Origin: Cyclobacterium salsum
GTDB taxonomy: Bacteria > Bacteroidota > Bacteroidia > Cytophagales > Cyclobacteriaceae
Assembly (NCBI RefSeq): GCF_010119245.1
Contig: NZ_WNKG01000006.1
Coordinates: forward strand, 1-64,000
Length of the DNA: 64,000 nucleotides
Direction of reading: 5' to 3'
Of this stretch, positions 44,111-53,113 are shown piece by piece. Under the pieces are notes generated by a model. The model had not been told where the DNA came from, searched no databases, and saw only the letters and a program-made list of their open reading frames with translations. Both the position numbers and the translations under genes were made by a program. Each line of letters starts with the position of its first letter. The first letter of the stretch is position 1.

Positions 44111-44950
44111 CTAATGTTGATGCCAAAAAGCTTCCAAAAGCTGTGTGTTCTTAAAATTTTCTGCCCCCTTTTCATAACTCACCTGTTGTGCTGGGGTTGG
44201 TTGGTGGATATTTTTAAAATAGTTACGCAGGTTTTCCAGTGAGGTATGAACCCAATCCAGGTTTCCATAAAGATTGATTCGGCAGTGAGCCTGGTCAAAA
44301 GCGAGTTGCTTAAGCACGACAAATACGTAGCGCAGGAAAGCTGGCTCTTCGTAAACGACAAATCGGTTGAATACCACTAATTCTCCTGCTTTAAATCCGG
44401 CGATGTAGATGCTATTTGGTGCTGCATGGATAAATAGTTCCTGATCGAGTAAATCTTTGGTATGGCTCAGAAAAAAATCCAATACATGGGCTGCCCCGTG
44501 AGCTAGTTCTAGTTCGGGTAGCTTGCTGTCCAATTGCCGGAGCAGGAGTTTTGAACTGGTACCCAGGACCTGAATGCTGTTATTTTGAATGCCTGTATAG
44601 GTAACTTCGTCCTTTTCCAGGTCCACCTCGGTAGAAAAGCCCAGGTAGAGGCTACTATGCGCCGGGTTAAAAACCATTCCCGGCACCAGGGTGAATCCCT
44701 GATGGTGATGATATAGTTTTCCGGCAGTATTGGGAGCGTTGATTAGTTCATCGGAAGCAAGGGATTGCTCCAAATCGTCCTGACCGGAAAGGGTGTACAG
44801 ATTAGCGGCAGATATGGCATTACCCGACTTGCTATGAGCGATGACGACCAGGAGGCTTTCATATAAGAAAAGCGATAAACTTGATAGGTTTTCGCTATCA
44901 AATTTATCGCTAATAAATTTTCGTTGGGTATGAGCAGTATCCTTATCCAA
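44111..44950 (-). CDS. DUF3822 family protein
   Basis: A 279-residue cytoplasmic protein of the DUF3822 family, common in Bacteroidota and usually located next to coaD. The layout of two similar halves (an N-terminal LYESLLVVIAHS region and a C-terminal FIHAAPNSIYIAGFKAGELVVFNRF with YEEPAFLRYVFVVLKQL) suggests an actin/hexokinase-like ATPase fold distantly related to PilM, which is inference. It starts two bases after the stop of the upstream gene and coaD begins five bases after its stop. Confidence 0.85.
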   Translation of the reverse strand: MDKDTAHTQRKFISDKFDSENLSSLSLFLYESLLVVIAHSKSGNAISAANLYTLSGQDDLEQSLASDELINAPNTAGKLYHHHQGFTLVPGMVFNPAHSSLYLGFSTEVDLEKDEVTYTGIQNNSIQVLGTSSKLLLRQLDSKLPELELAHGAAHVLDFFLSHTKDLLDQELFIHAAPNSIYIAGFKAGELVVFNRFVVYEEPAFLRYVFVVLKQLAFDQAHCRINLYGNLDWVHTSLENLRNYFKNIHQPTPAQQVSYEKGAENFKNTQLLEAFWHQH

Positions 44951-44952
44951 TC

Positions 44953-45534
44953 TTATTCCCAGTTTCCTGAGGTAGAAGAATCGGTTCTTGATCCTACCCT
45001 CAATGCCTTCTCATTGTTGTTCCTTCTTCGCTCGGGATTGATGGGTGCTGGGTCTCTGATTTCAAACACAGCGATTTCCCGATTGCTTCGTTCGATTTTA
45101 TCAGCAAAAAACTCAAACGTTTTTCCTCCTGAACCAGGGACCACATTCAATAGGTCCAGGTTAAAATCAGGGTATTTATTCTCATTGAAGAGGGAGTCCT
45201 GAACATTGACAGAACCCAGGGTATCTACAGAAACAGTAGTTACCTCTTCGCCATAGTCCAGCAGCTCAGTCGTTTCAGTTCTTTGAACGATGTAAATCCG
45301 CCCGTCTTCAATAAACTCCTTGAGCTCGTTCCAGTTGGATGCATATTCACCATTGGAACCCTGATATGCAATCTGCGCATCCCGCAGCATTTCCAATTTC
45401 TCAATGATCCTGTCTTCGGTTCTCTCAAGCATTTTCTCTTCTTCCACTACTTCGTCCACTCCCAAGTATAGTCTATAACCAAGGCCCAGAGCCGCAAGGA
45501 GAAACACAATCGATAAAATTTTACTCAATGTCAT
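44953..45534 (-). CDS. Hypothetical membrane-anchored protein upstream of DUF3822-coaD
   Basis: A 193-residue protein with an N-terminal transmembrane anchor (ILSIVFLLAALGLGYRLYL) followed by an acidic helix and a mixed domain (RDAQIAYQGSNGEYASNWNEL, IYIVQRTE, GKTFEFFADKI). The segment QIAYQGSNGEYASNWNEL resembles the substrate face of pilin-like and secretion-associated proteins, though there is no prepilin cleavage site. It forms a tight series with DUF3822 and coaD (gaps of two and five bases). Function unknown. Confidence 0.7.
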   Translation of the reverse strand: MTLSKILSIVFLLAALGLGYRLYLGVDEVVEEEKMLERTEDRIIEKLEMLRDAQIAYQGSNGEYASNWNELKEFIEDGRIYIVQRTETTELLDYGEEVTTVSVDTLGSVNVQDSLFNENKYPDFNLDLLNVVPGSGGKTFEFFADKIERSNREIAVFEIRDPAPINPERRRNNNEKALRVGSRTDSSTSGNWE

Positions 45535-45592
45535 GTCAATATTTTTAAAGCTTGATTAAATTTATGAAGGTTAGATGGTTTTTTCCAGAACG

Positions 45593-46096
45593 CTATTTTA
45601 TGGAATTATTTTCAAAATTAAAATATCCTTTCCATATTCTTACATCATTGAGTGAATTTATTCCCCGGAACACGGCATGTTTTTCAAAATAAGGAATATT
45701 TTTGATTTCATCCAGGTCTAAAAAGCGGATTTCCTCAATCAGTTGCTGTTCATCCCTCAACTCCGGATCCTTTCCTAGAACTAACCTGCCTCCCATTAGC
45801 TGCACTTCAAAAAACAGTTCGATGGCATGAAGGGGCGGAGCGAGCAACTCGTGTACAAAAAGATAGGACCCGACTTCAATTTCCAATCCGGTTTCTTCCA
45901 GGAATTCCCTGCGAAGATTTTCCCGGGCATCCTGGCCATAGATCATTCCGCCACCTGGGACATTCCAAAAAGAGACGTTTTCGCCCATCCGGTGTTTGAT
46001 CATGAGCAGCTTGTCATTTTGTATTAATATTCCATTCACCCGGGTCCTCAACCGGTTTCCGAAATTATCCGCAATATCTTTTTTTATGTTCGCCAT
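45593..46096 (-). CDS. Nudix hydrolase
   Basis: A 167-residue Nudix protein. The box is GGMIYGQDARENLRREFLEE followed by TGL; the metal-binding REFLEE is intact, but the first box Glu is replaced by Gln. An RVNGILIQNDKLLMIKH strand pair precedes it, as in the ADP-ribose or dinucleotide-type branch; the substrate is not predictable. Divergent from the RecD-like helicase gene, with the two starts very close or overlapping. Length and domain limits are normal for the family. Confidence 0.87.
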   Translation of the reverse strand: MANIKKDIADNFGNRLRTRVNGILIQNDKLLMIKHRMGENVSFWNVPGGGMIYGQDARENLRREFLEETGLEIEVGSYLFVHELLAPPLHAIELFFEVQLMGGRLVLGKDPELRDEQQLIEEIRFLDLDEIKNIPYFEKHAVFRGINSLNDVRIWKGYFNFENNSIK

Positions 46097-46136
46097 TTAT
46101 CATTTAGCTTCGTCCTCCATCTGTAAAGATAACCAA

Positions 46137-47540
46137 GTGGTACCAAAGCCCTCTGAATCCATAAAGAAATTTTTCCCCCACGAGCCTACCCGTGATCAGC
46201 ATAGTTTTTTTGAAGCAATGGATGATTTTCTTTTGGTAAAAGGTACGGGTAGATCCTTTATTCTTAAAGGCTATGCTGGTACAGGCAAAACCTCCGTCCT
46301 TGCGGCGCTGGTTCGTGCATTACCCGGATTAGGACTGAGACCTGTAATGCTGGCACCTACCGGTAGGGCGGCCAAAGTCATGAGCTCCTATGCTGAGAAA
46401 ACAGGGTATACCATTCATAAAATTATTTACAGACCGAAGGAGAAATCCGGCGATGGACTGTATGGCTTTGAGGTTCAAAAAAATTATTACCAGCATTCAG
46501 TTTTTATCGTTGATGAGGCATCCATGCTTTCGGACGATAAATCTACGGGTAATTCGCTGCTGTCAGACCTGATCCATTTTGTTTTTCAAAACCCGGATAA
46601 CCAACTAATATTAGTCGGGGACCTTGCCCAGCTTCCACCGGTCGGAAGTGAAGCCAGTCCGGCATTGGATAAGGACTACCTGGTGCGACGCTTTAACCTG
46701 GAAGCCAATGAGGTTGAATTGAAAGAAGTTACCCGGCAACAATTGGATTCGGGTATCCTGGTAAATGCCACCGCACTGCGGGAACAAATTCAGGAAAAGG
46801 TTCCGAAAATCTCTTTCCGAACGAAAGGATTTGGGGATTTTTTTAGAATGACCGGCGAAAGGTTGGAGGATGGGTTGCGGTATGCTTACGATAAATTTGG
46901 ACTGGACCATACCATGATCATCACCCGATCCAACAAAGCAGCCGTCCAATACAACCGTTACATTCGGAATTCACTATTTTTCTACGAGGATGAATTGAGT
47001 GCCGGGGATCGGTTAATGATTGTTAAAAACAACTATACTTACATGGAATCGTCTGAAAAGGTCAGCTTTTTGGCGAATGGAGATTTTGTGGAAATACTAA
47101 AAATTCGTTCATTTGAGGAATTATATGGCCTGAGGTTTGCTACGCTGGAACTTAGGCTCATAGATTATCCGGAAGAGCTGCCTTTTGAGGCGAAGGTGAT
47201 TTTAGATACCCTTCACACGGACACGCCGTCGTTGGGTTATGAGCAATGGAAAGAATTATACAAGTTGGTGACCGAGGATTACCTGGATTTATCCAGCAGG
47301 TCCAAAATCAGAGAGGCTTTAAGGAAGGACCCCTACCTGAATGCGCTGCAAGTGAAATTTGCCTATACGCTGACTTGTCATAAATCTCAAGGAGGGCAAT
47401 GGGATGCCGTATTTGTGGATCAGGGCTTCCTAAAGGAGGATCAAGTGGACAGCACTTACCTCCGTTGGCTATACACGGCGGTGACCAGGGCAAAGAAAGA
47501 ATTATATTTGGTGAACTTTCATCCAAATTTCTTCCTTTAA
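46137..47540 (+). CDS. RecD/TraA-like ATP-dependent DNA helicase (AAA/UvrD-type C-terminus)
   Basis: A superfamily 1B helicase. Walker A is GYAGTGKTS, followed by LAPTGRAAKVM, the Walker B stretch VFIVDEASML, LILVGDLAQLPPVG as motif III, and C-terminal YTLTCHKSQGGQWDAVFVDQ plus YTAVTRAKKELYLV. It may unwind DNA at breaks or stalled forks; no recB or recC is present. The start is uncertain: GTG 46137 gives VVPKPSESIKKFFPHEPT, like homologues, whereas ATG 46086 adds 17 residues and would overlap the divergent Nudix gene by 11 bases. Confidence 0.9.
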   Translation: MVPKPSESIKKFFPHEPTRDQHSFFEAMDDFLLVKGTGRSFILKGYAGTGKTSVLAALVRALPGLGLRPVMLAPTGRAAKVMSSYAEKTGYTIHKIIYRPKEKSGDGLYGFEVQKNYYQHSVFIVDEASMLSDDKSTGNSLLSDLIHFVFQNPDNQLILVGDLAQLPPVGSEASPALDKDYLVRRFNLEANEVELKEVTRQQLDSGILVNATALREQIQEKVPKISFRTKGFGDFFRMTGERLEDGLRYAYDKFGLDHTMIITRSNKAAVQYNRYIRNSLFFYEDELSAGDRLMIVKNNYTYMESSEKVSFLANGDFVEILKIRSFEELYGLRFATLELRLIDYPEELPFEAKVILDTLHTDTPSLGYEQWKELYKLVTEDYLDLSSRSKIREALRKDPYLNALQVKFAYTLTCHKSQGGQWDAVFVDQGFLKEDQVDSTYLRWLYTAVTRAKKELYLVNFHPNFFL

Positions 47541-47587
47541 TAACAGGTTTTGAAAATGAATGAATTGATTAAATATAATAAACAGCT

Positions 47588-47989
47588 ATGAAAAGGTTAG
47601 TAACACTCGTATTGGCAATGGTCGTTGGCGCTGGAGTCGCCATCGCACAGGAAAAGGCCGTCGACGGGCCCGTCATTTCTTTTGAAGAATCCTCGAAGGA
47701 TTTTGGAGACATCACCCAGGGAGATAAGGTCGAAAACGTGTTTAAATTTGAAAACACAGGAAATGCACCCCTAATTATATCCAACGTGGCAGCTACCTGC
47801 GGATGTACGGTACCCAGCTGGCCAAAGGAGCCGATCGCACCTGGAAAAAAAGGGGAGATTAAAGTATCCTTTAACTCGGCTGGCAAAATGGGAAAGCAAA
47901 ATAGCGTAGTACGCATTTACTCCAATGCTAGTGAGCCCATAGAAAAAGTGTCTATGATCTCCAATGTGCTTCCAAAGAGCAGCAGGTAA
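47588..47989 (+). CDS. DUF1573 domain protein, exported
   Basis: A 133-residue protein with signal peptide (LVLAMVVGAGVAIAQE) and one immunoglobulin-like DUF1573 domain: SFEESSKDFGDITQGDKV, FKFENTGNAPLIISNV, the Cys-x-Cys in AATCGCTVPSWPKEP and IKVSFNSAGKMGKQNSVVRIYSN. The domain is common among Bacteroidota surface or periplasmic proteins; its role is unknown. It lies 47 bases after the helicase gene and is ended by a strong terminator. Confidence 0.9.
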   Translation: MKRLVTLVLAMVVGAGVAIAQEKAVDGPVISFEESSKDFGDITQGDKVENVFKFENTGNAPLIISNVAATCGCTVPSWPKEPIAPGKKGEIKVSFNSAGKMGKQNSVVRIYSNASEPIEKVSMISNVLPKSSR

Positions 47990-48014
47990 GCAAGTATTGC
48001 TTTTGATAAAACGG

Positions 48015-48045
48015 CCTGGCGATTACTTTTCGTCAGGTTTTTTTT
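48015..48045 (+). terminator. Rho-independent terminator after the DUF1573 gene
   Basis: CCTGGCG (48015-48021) pairs with CGTCAGG (48031-48037), including one G-T wobble, and is followed by eight T residues. Half of it overlaps the last codons of the convergent SGNH hydrolase gene. Confidence 0.8.
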
Positions 48046-48805
48046 GGTCCGTATCGTTAAGGATTCCCGTTTTCATAATGGGAGCAAGGGCCCTGGCCCA
48101 ATCCGAGTAAATGTATTTGTTGGGGTGCAGCCCATCTGCTACCAGGTGCCCCGACAGGCCTCCTTTACTTCGATAGCTTTCCGTAATTTCCAGGAAGGCC
48201 ATCCCCCTCTTTAATGTTTCTCTTTCGATGATTTGATTGAACCTATCGATCTCCGCAGCAATGCGATCCACTTCCTGCGGCCCGTTTTGACCAAATGGAG
48301 TTACTCCCCAATCCGGAATAGATAGTACGGCAACTCGTTTGGTATTACCGTCGACTAACGTGCGGCACAAATCCAATAGATCCTTTAGGTCAGTATGAAA
48401 CGTTTGCGGAGATTCACCCCGATATTGATTATTTACTCCTATGAGCAAACTAACGAAGTCAAACCGCTCTTTTTTCAATCCCTGGTTAAGGGTGGCTTCC
48501 AGCAATTCACCGCTTGTCCATCCTGTTTTGGCTAAGATCTGAGTGTTGGAAAATGCCCAGTCCTCCACTTCCAATATCCTTTTCACCTGTTCCGGATAAG
48601 AATATTCCCGCTTTTCTCCCTCTCCTATGGTATAGCTGTCTCCCAGGGCAAGATACCTGATTTCTTGGGGCGGTTCGGAATTTTCGGTTTTTGGGGGTAA
48701 TGGCTGCATAGCGTTTTGATGGATACAGGAAGTTAGTAGGCAAAGGTAAGCTATTAGCCAGCGTGGAACGGGGCCAATTCGGCTGCTGGACTTAGCAAAA
48801 TTCAT
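48023..48805 (-). CDS. SGNH/GDSL hydrolase lipoprotein
   Basis: A 260-residue esterase-like lipoprotein. The signal peptide ends at a lipobox with Cys near residue 28 (LLTSCIHQ). The GDSL block is RYLALGDSYTIGEGE with the nucleophilic Ser. Block III is SLLIGVNNQYRG with its Asn, and the closing catalytic pair is in VADGLHPNKYIYSDWA (Asp and His). Likely deacylates a sugar or lipid in the periplasm. It is 8 bases downstream of the S66 peptidase gene, and its 3' end contains the opposing terminator. Confidence 0.9.
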   Translation of the reverse strand: MNFAKSSSRIGPVPRWLIAYLCLLTSCIHQNAMQPLPPKTENSEPPQEIRYLALGDSYTIGEGEKREYSYPEQVKRILEVEDWAFSNTQILAKTGWTSGELLEATLNQGLKKERFDFVSLLIGVNNQYRGESPQTFHTDLKDLLDLCRTLVDGNTKRVAVLSIPDWGVTPFGQNGPQEVDRIAAEIDRFNQIIERETLKRGMAFLEITESYRSKGGLSGHLVADGLHPNKYIYSDWARALAPIMKTGILNDTDQKKPDEK

Positions 48806-48813
48806 TAATGTTA

Positions 48814-49860
48814 TTATTGAAAAATCGGTCCATTGGTTTCCAGAATTCCTGTTTCCGCATCCATGGTCATCTTTGCTCCGAAGGGTAGCAAAAACTGTTT
48901 GGGAACATGTCCGATCATGGCTCCCCGGTAGGCGGGAATTTTCAGGTGAAGGAGGTAATCGTCCAGAATTTGGTCTATGGTGAGGTTGCCATAGCCCCCG
49001 CTGGGATCACAATCCGTACATTGCCCAAACACAAAGCCTTTTATTTCATTAAAAACCCCCATTAGCATCAGGGTACTCATCATTCGGTCGATTCGGTAAG
49101 GCTCCTCCCCAATATCTTCCAAAAATAAGATTTTATCTTTAAAATCAGGCAGGTAGGGTGATCCGGCCAAAGCAGTAAGAACGGTCAGGTTTCCGCCCAC
49201 AAATTCTCCGCTTGCTTTGCCGGGGTAAATGGTCCGGATGCGGTTTTTCTTAATTACCAGATCATCGGTATCCTCCTGCTCATTCTGATAGGTGATTTTA
49301 TTCTGTTCGCCAAAAAAGACGGTTCGAAACTGATCGGCATTAAATGGATTCCAGCTTCCCGAACCATTGGGGCCATGGAAAGTCACCAATCCGGTTTGCG
49401 CATGGATGGCATTGTGCAGGGCAGTGATATCACTGTAGCCGAGAATAGGCTTTGGATTGTTTTTGATCACCTGGTAGTTTATGAGGGGTAGTATTCGGGC
49501 GGCACCGGATCCACCTCTTATACAAACGATCGCTTTGATTGCCTCATTCCCGAACATTTCATTCAGATCAGCCGCCCTTTCTGCATCCGTGCCAGCCAGA
49601 TGCCCTCGCCTGCTGTTGAGGTACTTCCCTTCTTGCACCTGTAGCCCCAAGGCCTCCAATGCTTCCCTGGCAAAGGTAAATTCCATGATGTCCCCGGTTG
49701 CTGCCGAGGGGCTGATCAAACCAACCCTGTCGCCGGTCCGTAGTCTATGGGGAAGTAACATTTTAGTGGCAGGCAGATCCTTGGCAAAGGAAGGAATGCC
49801 TGCGACAGAACTAAATCCCATTCCCATACCCAGCGTTTTGATAAAGGTTCTTTTTTTCAT
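48814..49860 (-). CDS. LD-carboxypeptidase (peptidase S66), exported
   Basis: Serine peptidase that trims the terminal D-alanine from murein tetrapeptides. The 348-residue protein has a signal-like N-terminus (LGMGMGFSSVAGIPSFA). The nucleophile Ser143 lies in ILGYSDITALH, preceded by CIRGGSGAARILP, where family members usually have RGGYG. The catalytic Glu lies in LFLEDIGEEPYRIDRM and the His in RGAMIGHVPKQ. Family members are mostly cytoplasmic; the leader suggests export in this case. It sits eight bases after the PBP4-type gene. Confidence 0.92.
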   Translation of the reverse strand: MKKRTFIKTLGMGMGFSSVAGIPSFAKDLPATKMLLPHRLRTGDRVGLISPSAATGDIMEFTFAREALEALGLQVQEGKYLNSRRGHLAGTDAERAADLNEMFGNEAIKAIVCIRGGSGAARILPLINYQVIKNNPKPILGYSDITALHNAIHAQTGLVTFHGPNGSGSWNPFNADQFRTVFFGEQNKITYQNEQEDTDDLVIKKNRIRTIYPGKASGEFVGGNLTVLTALAGSPYLPDFKDKILFLEDIGEEPYRIDRMMSTLMLMGVFNEIKGFVFGQCTDCDPSGGYGNLTIDQILDDYLLHLKIPAYRGAMIGHVPKQFLLPFGAKMTMDAETGILETNGPIFQ

Positions 49861-49868
49861 GGCAGAAT

Positions 49869-51158
49869 TTAGAAATTATCCCGGATATAAAGCAATACTT
49901 TTTCCATTTCATTACGCACCAGAGAAGCTTTGTGGGGGTAATTGTTATTCATAAAAGCAAATGCATACACTTTGTTTTTCTTGGTTTTAAGAAATCCTAC
50001 CATGCTATGGTTATTGCTGATCGTGCCCGTTTTGGCCATTACATAAGGCACAGGAGCCTGGTAATTGTATTTCAAGGTGCCTGTCCGGCCGCCGGTAGGT
50101 AATAGACGGAAGAGGTCTTCGTCCGGAAACAAGCGGTAGATTTTTTCCGCCAGGGTCACCATGGTTCGGGGAGTAAAGAGGTTGTGCCTGGACAATCCTG
50201 ATCCGTCTACCCACTGTGGCTCATCGGGCAGATCGTACAAATAGGTTTCTTTTATGTATTCGATCGCTTTCTCACTGTTTAGTTCCCGATGGACCTCATC
50301 TGAAATTTGAAGGAGCAGCTGTTCGGCGATAAAATTATCGCTTTCCAGCAACATTTCCTTGTAAAGGGACAGCGTGGGAATCCCTTTTAAAATGTAGTGA
50401 TCCGGAGGAAGTTTTTCATTAGAAAGAATCACCTTTACCCCCCAGTCATCGGATGCCAGGCTGGCAAATGTTTCGTGTGAAGTGATGAACGGCAGGCGCA
50501 TCTCTCTACCATTGTAGGTTCTGGGGTTGTAAAAGAACCGATTGCTGTGCCAGTCCCTTTGGACGTTTTTTAGAGTCTTTTCCGACGTTTCTATTGAAAA
50601 ATAGGTGGGGCTTATGACGGGTCGGTTATTGATGTTTCGGGAGCGAATCAAGTTACCAAACAGGGGAGTGGGGGATTTTTCCGGAGAATAGGAATGGTAG
50701 TAATCGTCCCATTGCCAGCCATAGCCAAAAGGATCGTCTTTCCAGTTGCTATGAGAAAAATACACGGTATCGTAGTCAGACAAAAATTCTTTTAGGTCTG
50801 GAGAAGGGAGCGGCGGATATTTCCAGGAAGGATCACCCGTTCCCCATAAGACAAGTTTTTCTTCTTTATTAATAAACCTCAGGAAGGTGGTGCTGTCTCC
50901 CAACACCATTAAAGAGCCAAAAAACGTGAATAATTTAGTGGTGGAAGCTGGTATAAAGTACAGATGACTATTTTTTTCATACCTCACCATTTGGCTATCC
51001 AGATCGTAAAGCATAAATCCGGTCAGGTGATTATCAAAAAAAGAACCATCCCCCAACAACTTGTCCAGGCCCAAAAAGTTAGCCTTGGCTTCCTGGGCAT
51101 GGGAGGAATGGACGAATAGACAAAGAATAAAAATCCCCAGAAGGCTTCTTTTACGCAT
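49869..51158 (-). CDS. D-alanyl-D-alanine carboxypeptidase/endopeptidase (PBP4 type, S13)
   Basis: A 429-residue exported penicillin-binding protein with signal peptide (LLGIFILCLFVHSSHAQ). The active site has Ser72-x-x-Lys75 in IPASTTKLF, the SxN-type motif in DGSGLSRHN and the third motif in MAKTGTISN. The usual large insertion between motifs one and two is present. It cleaves peptide crosslinks or stem peptides in the periplasm. It precedes the S66 LD-carboxypeptidase gene by eight bases, grouping two successive trimming activities. Confidence 0.93.
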   Translation of the reverse strand: MRKRSLLGIFILCLFVHSSHAQEAKANFLGLDKLLGDGSFFDNHLTGFMLYDLDSQMVRYEKNSHLYFIPASTTKLFTFFGSLMVLGDSTTFLRFINKEEKLVLWGTGDPSWKYPPLPSPDLKEFLSDYDTVYFSHSNWKDDPFGYGWQWDDYYHSYSPEKSPTPLFGNLIRSRNINNRPVISPTYFSIETSEKTLKNVQRDWHSNRFFYNPRTYNGREMRLPFITSHETFASLASDDWGVKVILSNEKLPPDHYILKGIPTLSLYKEMLLESDNFIAEQLLLQISDEVHRELNSEKAIEYIKETYLYDLPDEPQWVDGSGLSRHNLFTPRTMVTLAEKIYRLFPDEDLFRLLPTGGRTGTLKYNYQAPVPYVMAKTGTISNNHSMVGFLKTKKNKVYAFAFMNNNYPHKASLVRNEMEKVLLYIRDNF

Positions 51159-51164
51159 AGGTGA

Positions 51165-51548
51165 TTACTGATTTTTTTTGCTAATACTGACAAATAACAT
51201 TATCCACCCTAAAATAAACCCAATGCCGCCAAGCGGGGTGATCGCTCCCAGCCAGGTGACTTGACTCAGGCAGAGCAGGTAGAGGCTTCCGGAAAAAACG
51301 ATCACTCCTCCTGAGAAAAACCAGGCACTTAGCCGAAGACCTTTTAGCTGAGGATTTTGTTGATAAAGAATTCCCACCATTAACAAGGCAAGACTGTGGT
51401 AGAAATGATAATCAACGGCAGTTTGGTACGTATCAATCCTTCCTGTTTTGACCAATAAGGGCTCCAGGGCATGAGCCCCGAATGCCCCAAAAATAACTGC
51501 CAAAGCCCCGAAAATGGCTGCCAGTTGCAGCATGGATTTTGTATTCAT
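51165..51548 (-). CDS. DUF423 family membrane protein
   Basis: A 127-residue inner-membrane protein with four hydrophobic segments: LQLAAIFGALAVIFGAFGAHAL, HSLALLMVGILY, WFFSGGVIVFSGSLYLL and GAITPLGGIGFILGWIMLFV. The motif GAFGAHAL and the GGIGFILGW segment are typical of DUF423. No function is known. It lies 12 bases after yggS and 6 bases before the PBP4 gene on the same strand. Confidence 0.92.
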   Translation of the reverse strand: MNTKSMLQLAAIFGALAVIFGAFGAHALEPLLVKTGRIDTYQTAVDYHFYHSLALLMVGILYQQNPQLKGLRLSAWFFSGGVIVFSGSLYLLCLSQVTWLGAITPLGGIGFILGWIMLFVSISKKNQ

Positions 51549-51560
51549 TTCCTAGTTAAT

Positions 51561-52244
51561 TTAATGGTAATTTCTTTCTCCAAAAACGGCACTTCCGATT
51601 CGCACCATGGTACTTCCTTCTTCCTGCGCAATCCGGTAGTCTCCGCTCATGCCCATGGAAAGTTCGCTCATCTGAACCTGATCGGGTAAGTCCATGCTTT
51701 TAAGCTGCTCAAAGAGGGCTTTAAGGCCCCGGAACTCAGATCTAATCTTTTCGGTATTCTCCGTATTGGTGGCCATGCCCATTAAGCCCATGATGCGGAT
51801 ATTTTGCATCTCCTTTATTTCGTCTCCGTTTAGAAAAGCAGTTAATTCCTCTTCATCCCAACCATATTTGCTTTCTTCAGTGGCGATATGTACTTGCAGC
51901 AGGCAAGGTATAACCCGATCCACTTTCTGTCCCTCCTTATTTATTTGTTTAAGTAAGCGCAGGGAATCTACGCTGTGAATCAGGTGAACAAAAGGAGCGA
52001 TGTATTTTACTTTATTTCGCTGCAAATGGCCAATCATGTGCCAATGGATGTCTGTAGGCAATGCTTCCGCTTTTTCGGTCAATTCCTGCACTTTGTTTTC
52101 TCCAAAGTCCCGCACTCCGGCATCATAGGCCTCTTTAATGGCTGAGCTGGGCTTGGTTTTACTGACAGCTACGAGCCTGCAGGCGGGGTTAACAAACGAA
52201 CGGGTAATGGCCGAGATGTTAGTGGTGATGGTCGGTTTTTCCAT
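51561..52244 (-). CDS. YggS family pyridoxal phosphate homeostasis protein
   Basis: A 227-residue PLP-binding protein with an alanine racemase-like barrel. The PLP lysine is in LVAVSKTKPSSAI, followed by FGENKVQEL, WHMIGHLQRNKVKYI, GLMGMAT and the C-terminal LSMGMSGDYRIAQEEG with TMVRIGSAVFG. It controls free PLP and amino-acid balance rather than catalysing a defined reaction. The adjacent start at 52244 is one base from the divergent long frame of the DUF6992-like gene. Confidence 0.94.
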   Translation of the reverse strand: MEKPTITTNISAITRSFVNPACRLVAVSKTKPSSAIKEAYDAGVRDFGENKVQELTEKAEALPTDIHWHMIGHLQRNKVKYIAPFVHLIHSVDSLRLLKQINKEGQKVDRVIPCLLQVHIATEESKYGWDEEELTAFLNGDEIKEMQNIRIMGLMGMATNTENTEKIRSEFRGLKALFEQLKSMDLPDQVQMSELSMGMSGDYRIAQEEGSTMVRIGSAVFGERNYH

Positions 52245-52388
52245 ATGCTAAGCTTTCCTATTTTGTTCGGAAACAAAGATATGGGTATATTGATAAAAAC
52301 ACACTTTTTACCGACTTGTGAGTTAGAATGCCAGGATCCGAAAATCAATAATTTTATTATGAGCAATTTTGAATTAAACTTAAAACGT

Positions 52389-52976
52389 ATGAAATGGAAA
52401 GTATTGCTTTTGCTGGGAGGCATGGTGTCAGGAGGCTATTGTAAAGGACAGGAGAGTGCATCCATTCGTGAAATAGATCAGGACCGAAGGGTACTTGAAA
52501 GTAGAGGGATGCTGGTATTGGGAACCTGGGCAGTTGGAAACATGGTATGGGGAGGGATCGAGGCTTCCAGGCAGGAAGGAAAAACAAAGGCTTTTCATCA
52601 AATGAACCTTTATTGGAATTCGGTGAACCTGGCGATTGCTGGCTTGGGTTATTTCAACGCCAAAAAATCGCGGGAGAAGGCTGGCTTGTGGGAGAGTTTG
52701 AGAGCTCAGCAAAAAACAGAAAAAATTCTTTTGGTCAATGCCGCCTTGGATTTGGGATACATGGCAACGGGTATGTATTTAAAAGAAAGGGGTAAAAGAT
52801 TGAAAAACGACCAGTTGAGTGGATTTGGAAATTCCCTTATTCTTCAAGGGGCATTTTTGATGGTTTTTGATGGGATCTTGTACGCATTGCAATCCAAGAA
52901 CGGAAAAAAATTTGAACCCTGGGTAAAAAATGTGAATCTTAGTACCTCCGGGCTGGGGCTAAAAGTAAGATTTTAG
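52389..52976 (+). CDS. DUF6992-like exported membrane protein
   Basis: A 195-residue protein from ATG 52389, where a signal peptide starts (KWKVLLLLGGMVSGGYCKGQ). Hydrophobic segments MLVLGTWAVGNMVWGGI, LAIAGLGYFNAKK, LVNAALDLGYMATGMYL and GAFLMVFDGILYALQ follow. The signature RGMLVLGTWAVGN with FHQMNLYWNSVNLAIAGLGY resembles the DUF6992 family of Bacteroidota. A longer in-frame start at 52245 is possible, but its 48 residues look unlike a protein. It is a single gene of unknown function. Confidence 0.75.
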   Translation: MKWKVLLLLGGMVSGGYCKGQESASIREIDQDRRVLESRGMLVLGTWAVGNMVWGGIEASRQEGKTKAFHQMNLYWNSVNLAIAGLGYFNAKKSREKAGLWESLRAQQKTEKILLVNAALDLGYMATGMYLKERGKRLKNDQLSGFGNSLILQGAFLMVFDGILYALQSKNGKKFEPWVKNVNLSTSGLGLKVRF

Positions 52977-53113
52977 GTGAAATTGCCTACTGGCAAAATT
53001 CATAGCCTGTGAATACTTATTGCTGCTAATAGGAGGGGAATGTTTGTGTTTTGTTGGGATATCATCCGAAAAAGTGTAATTTAAATCAGTAAATCGTAAC
53101 GCTTAACTATTAC

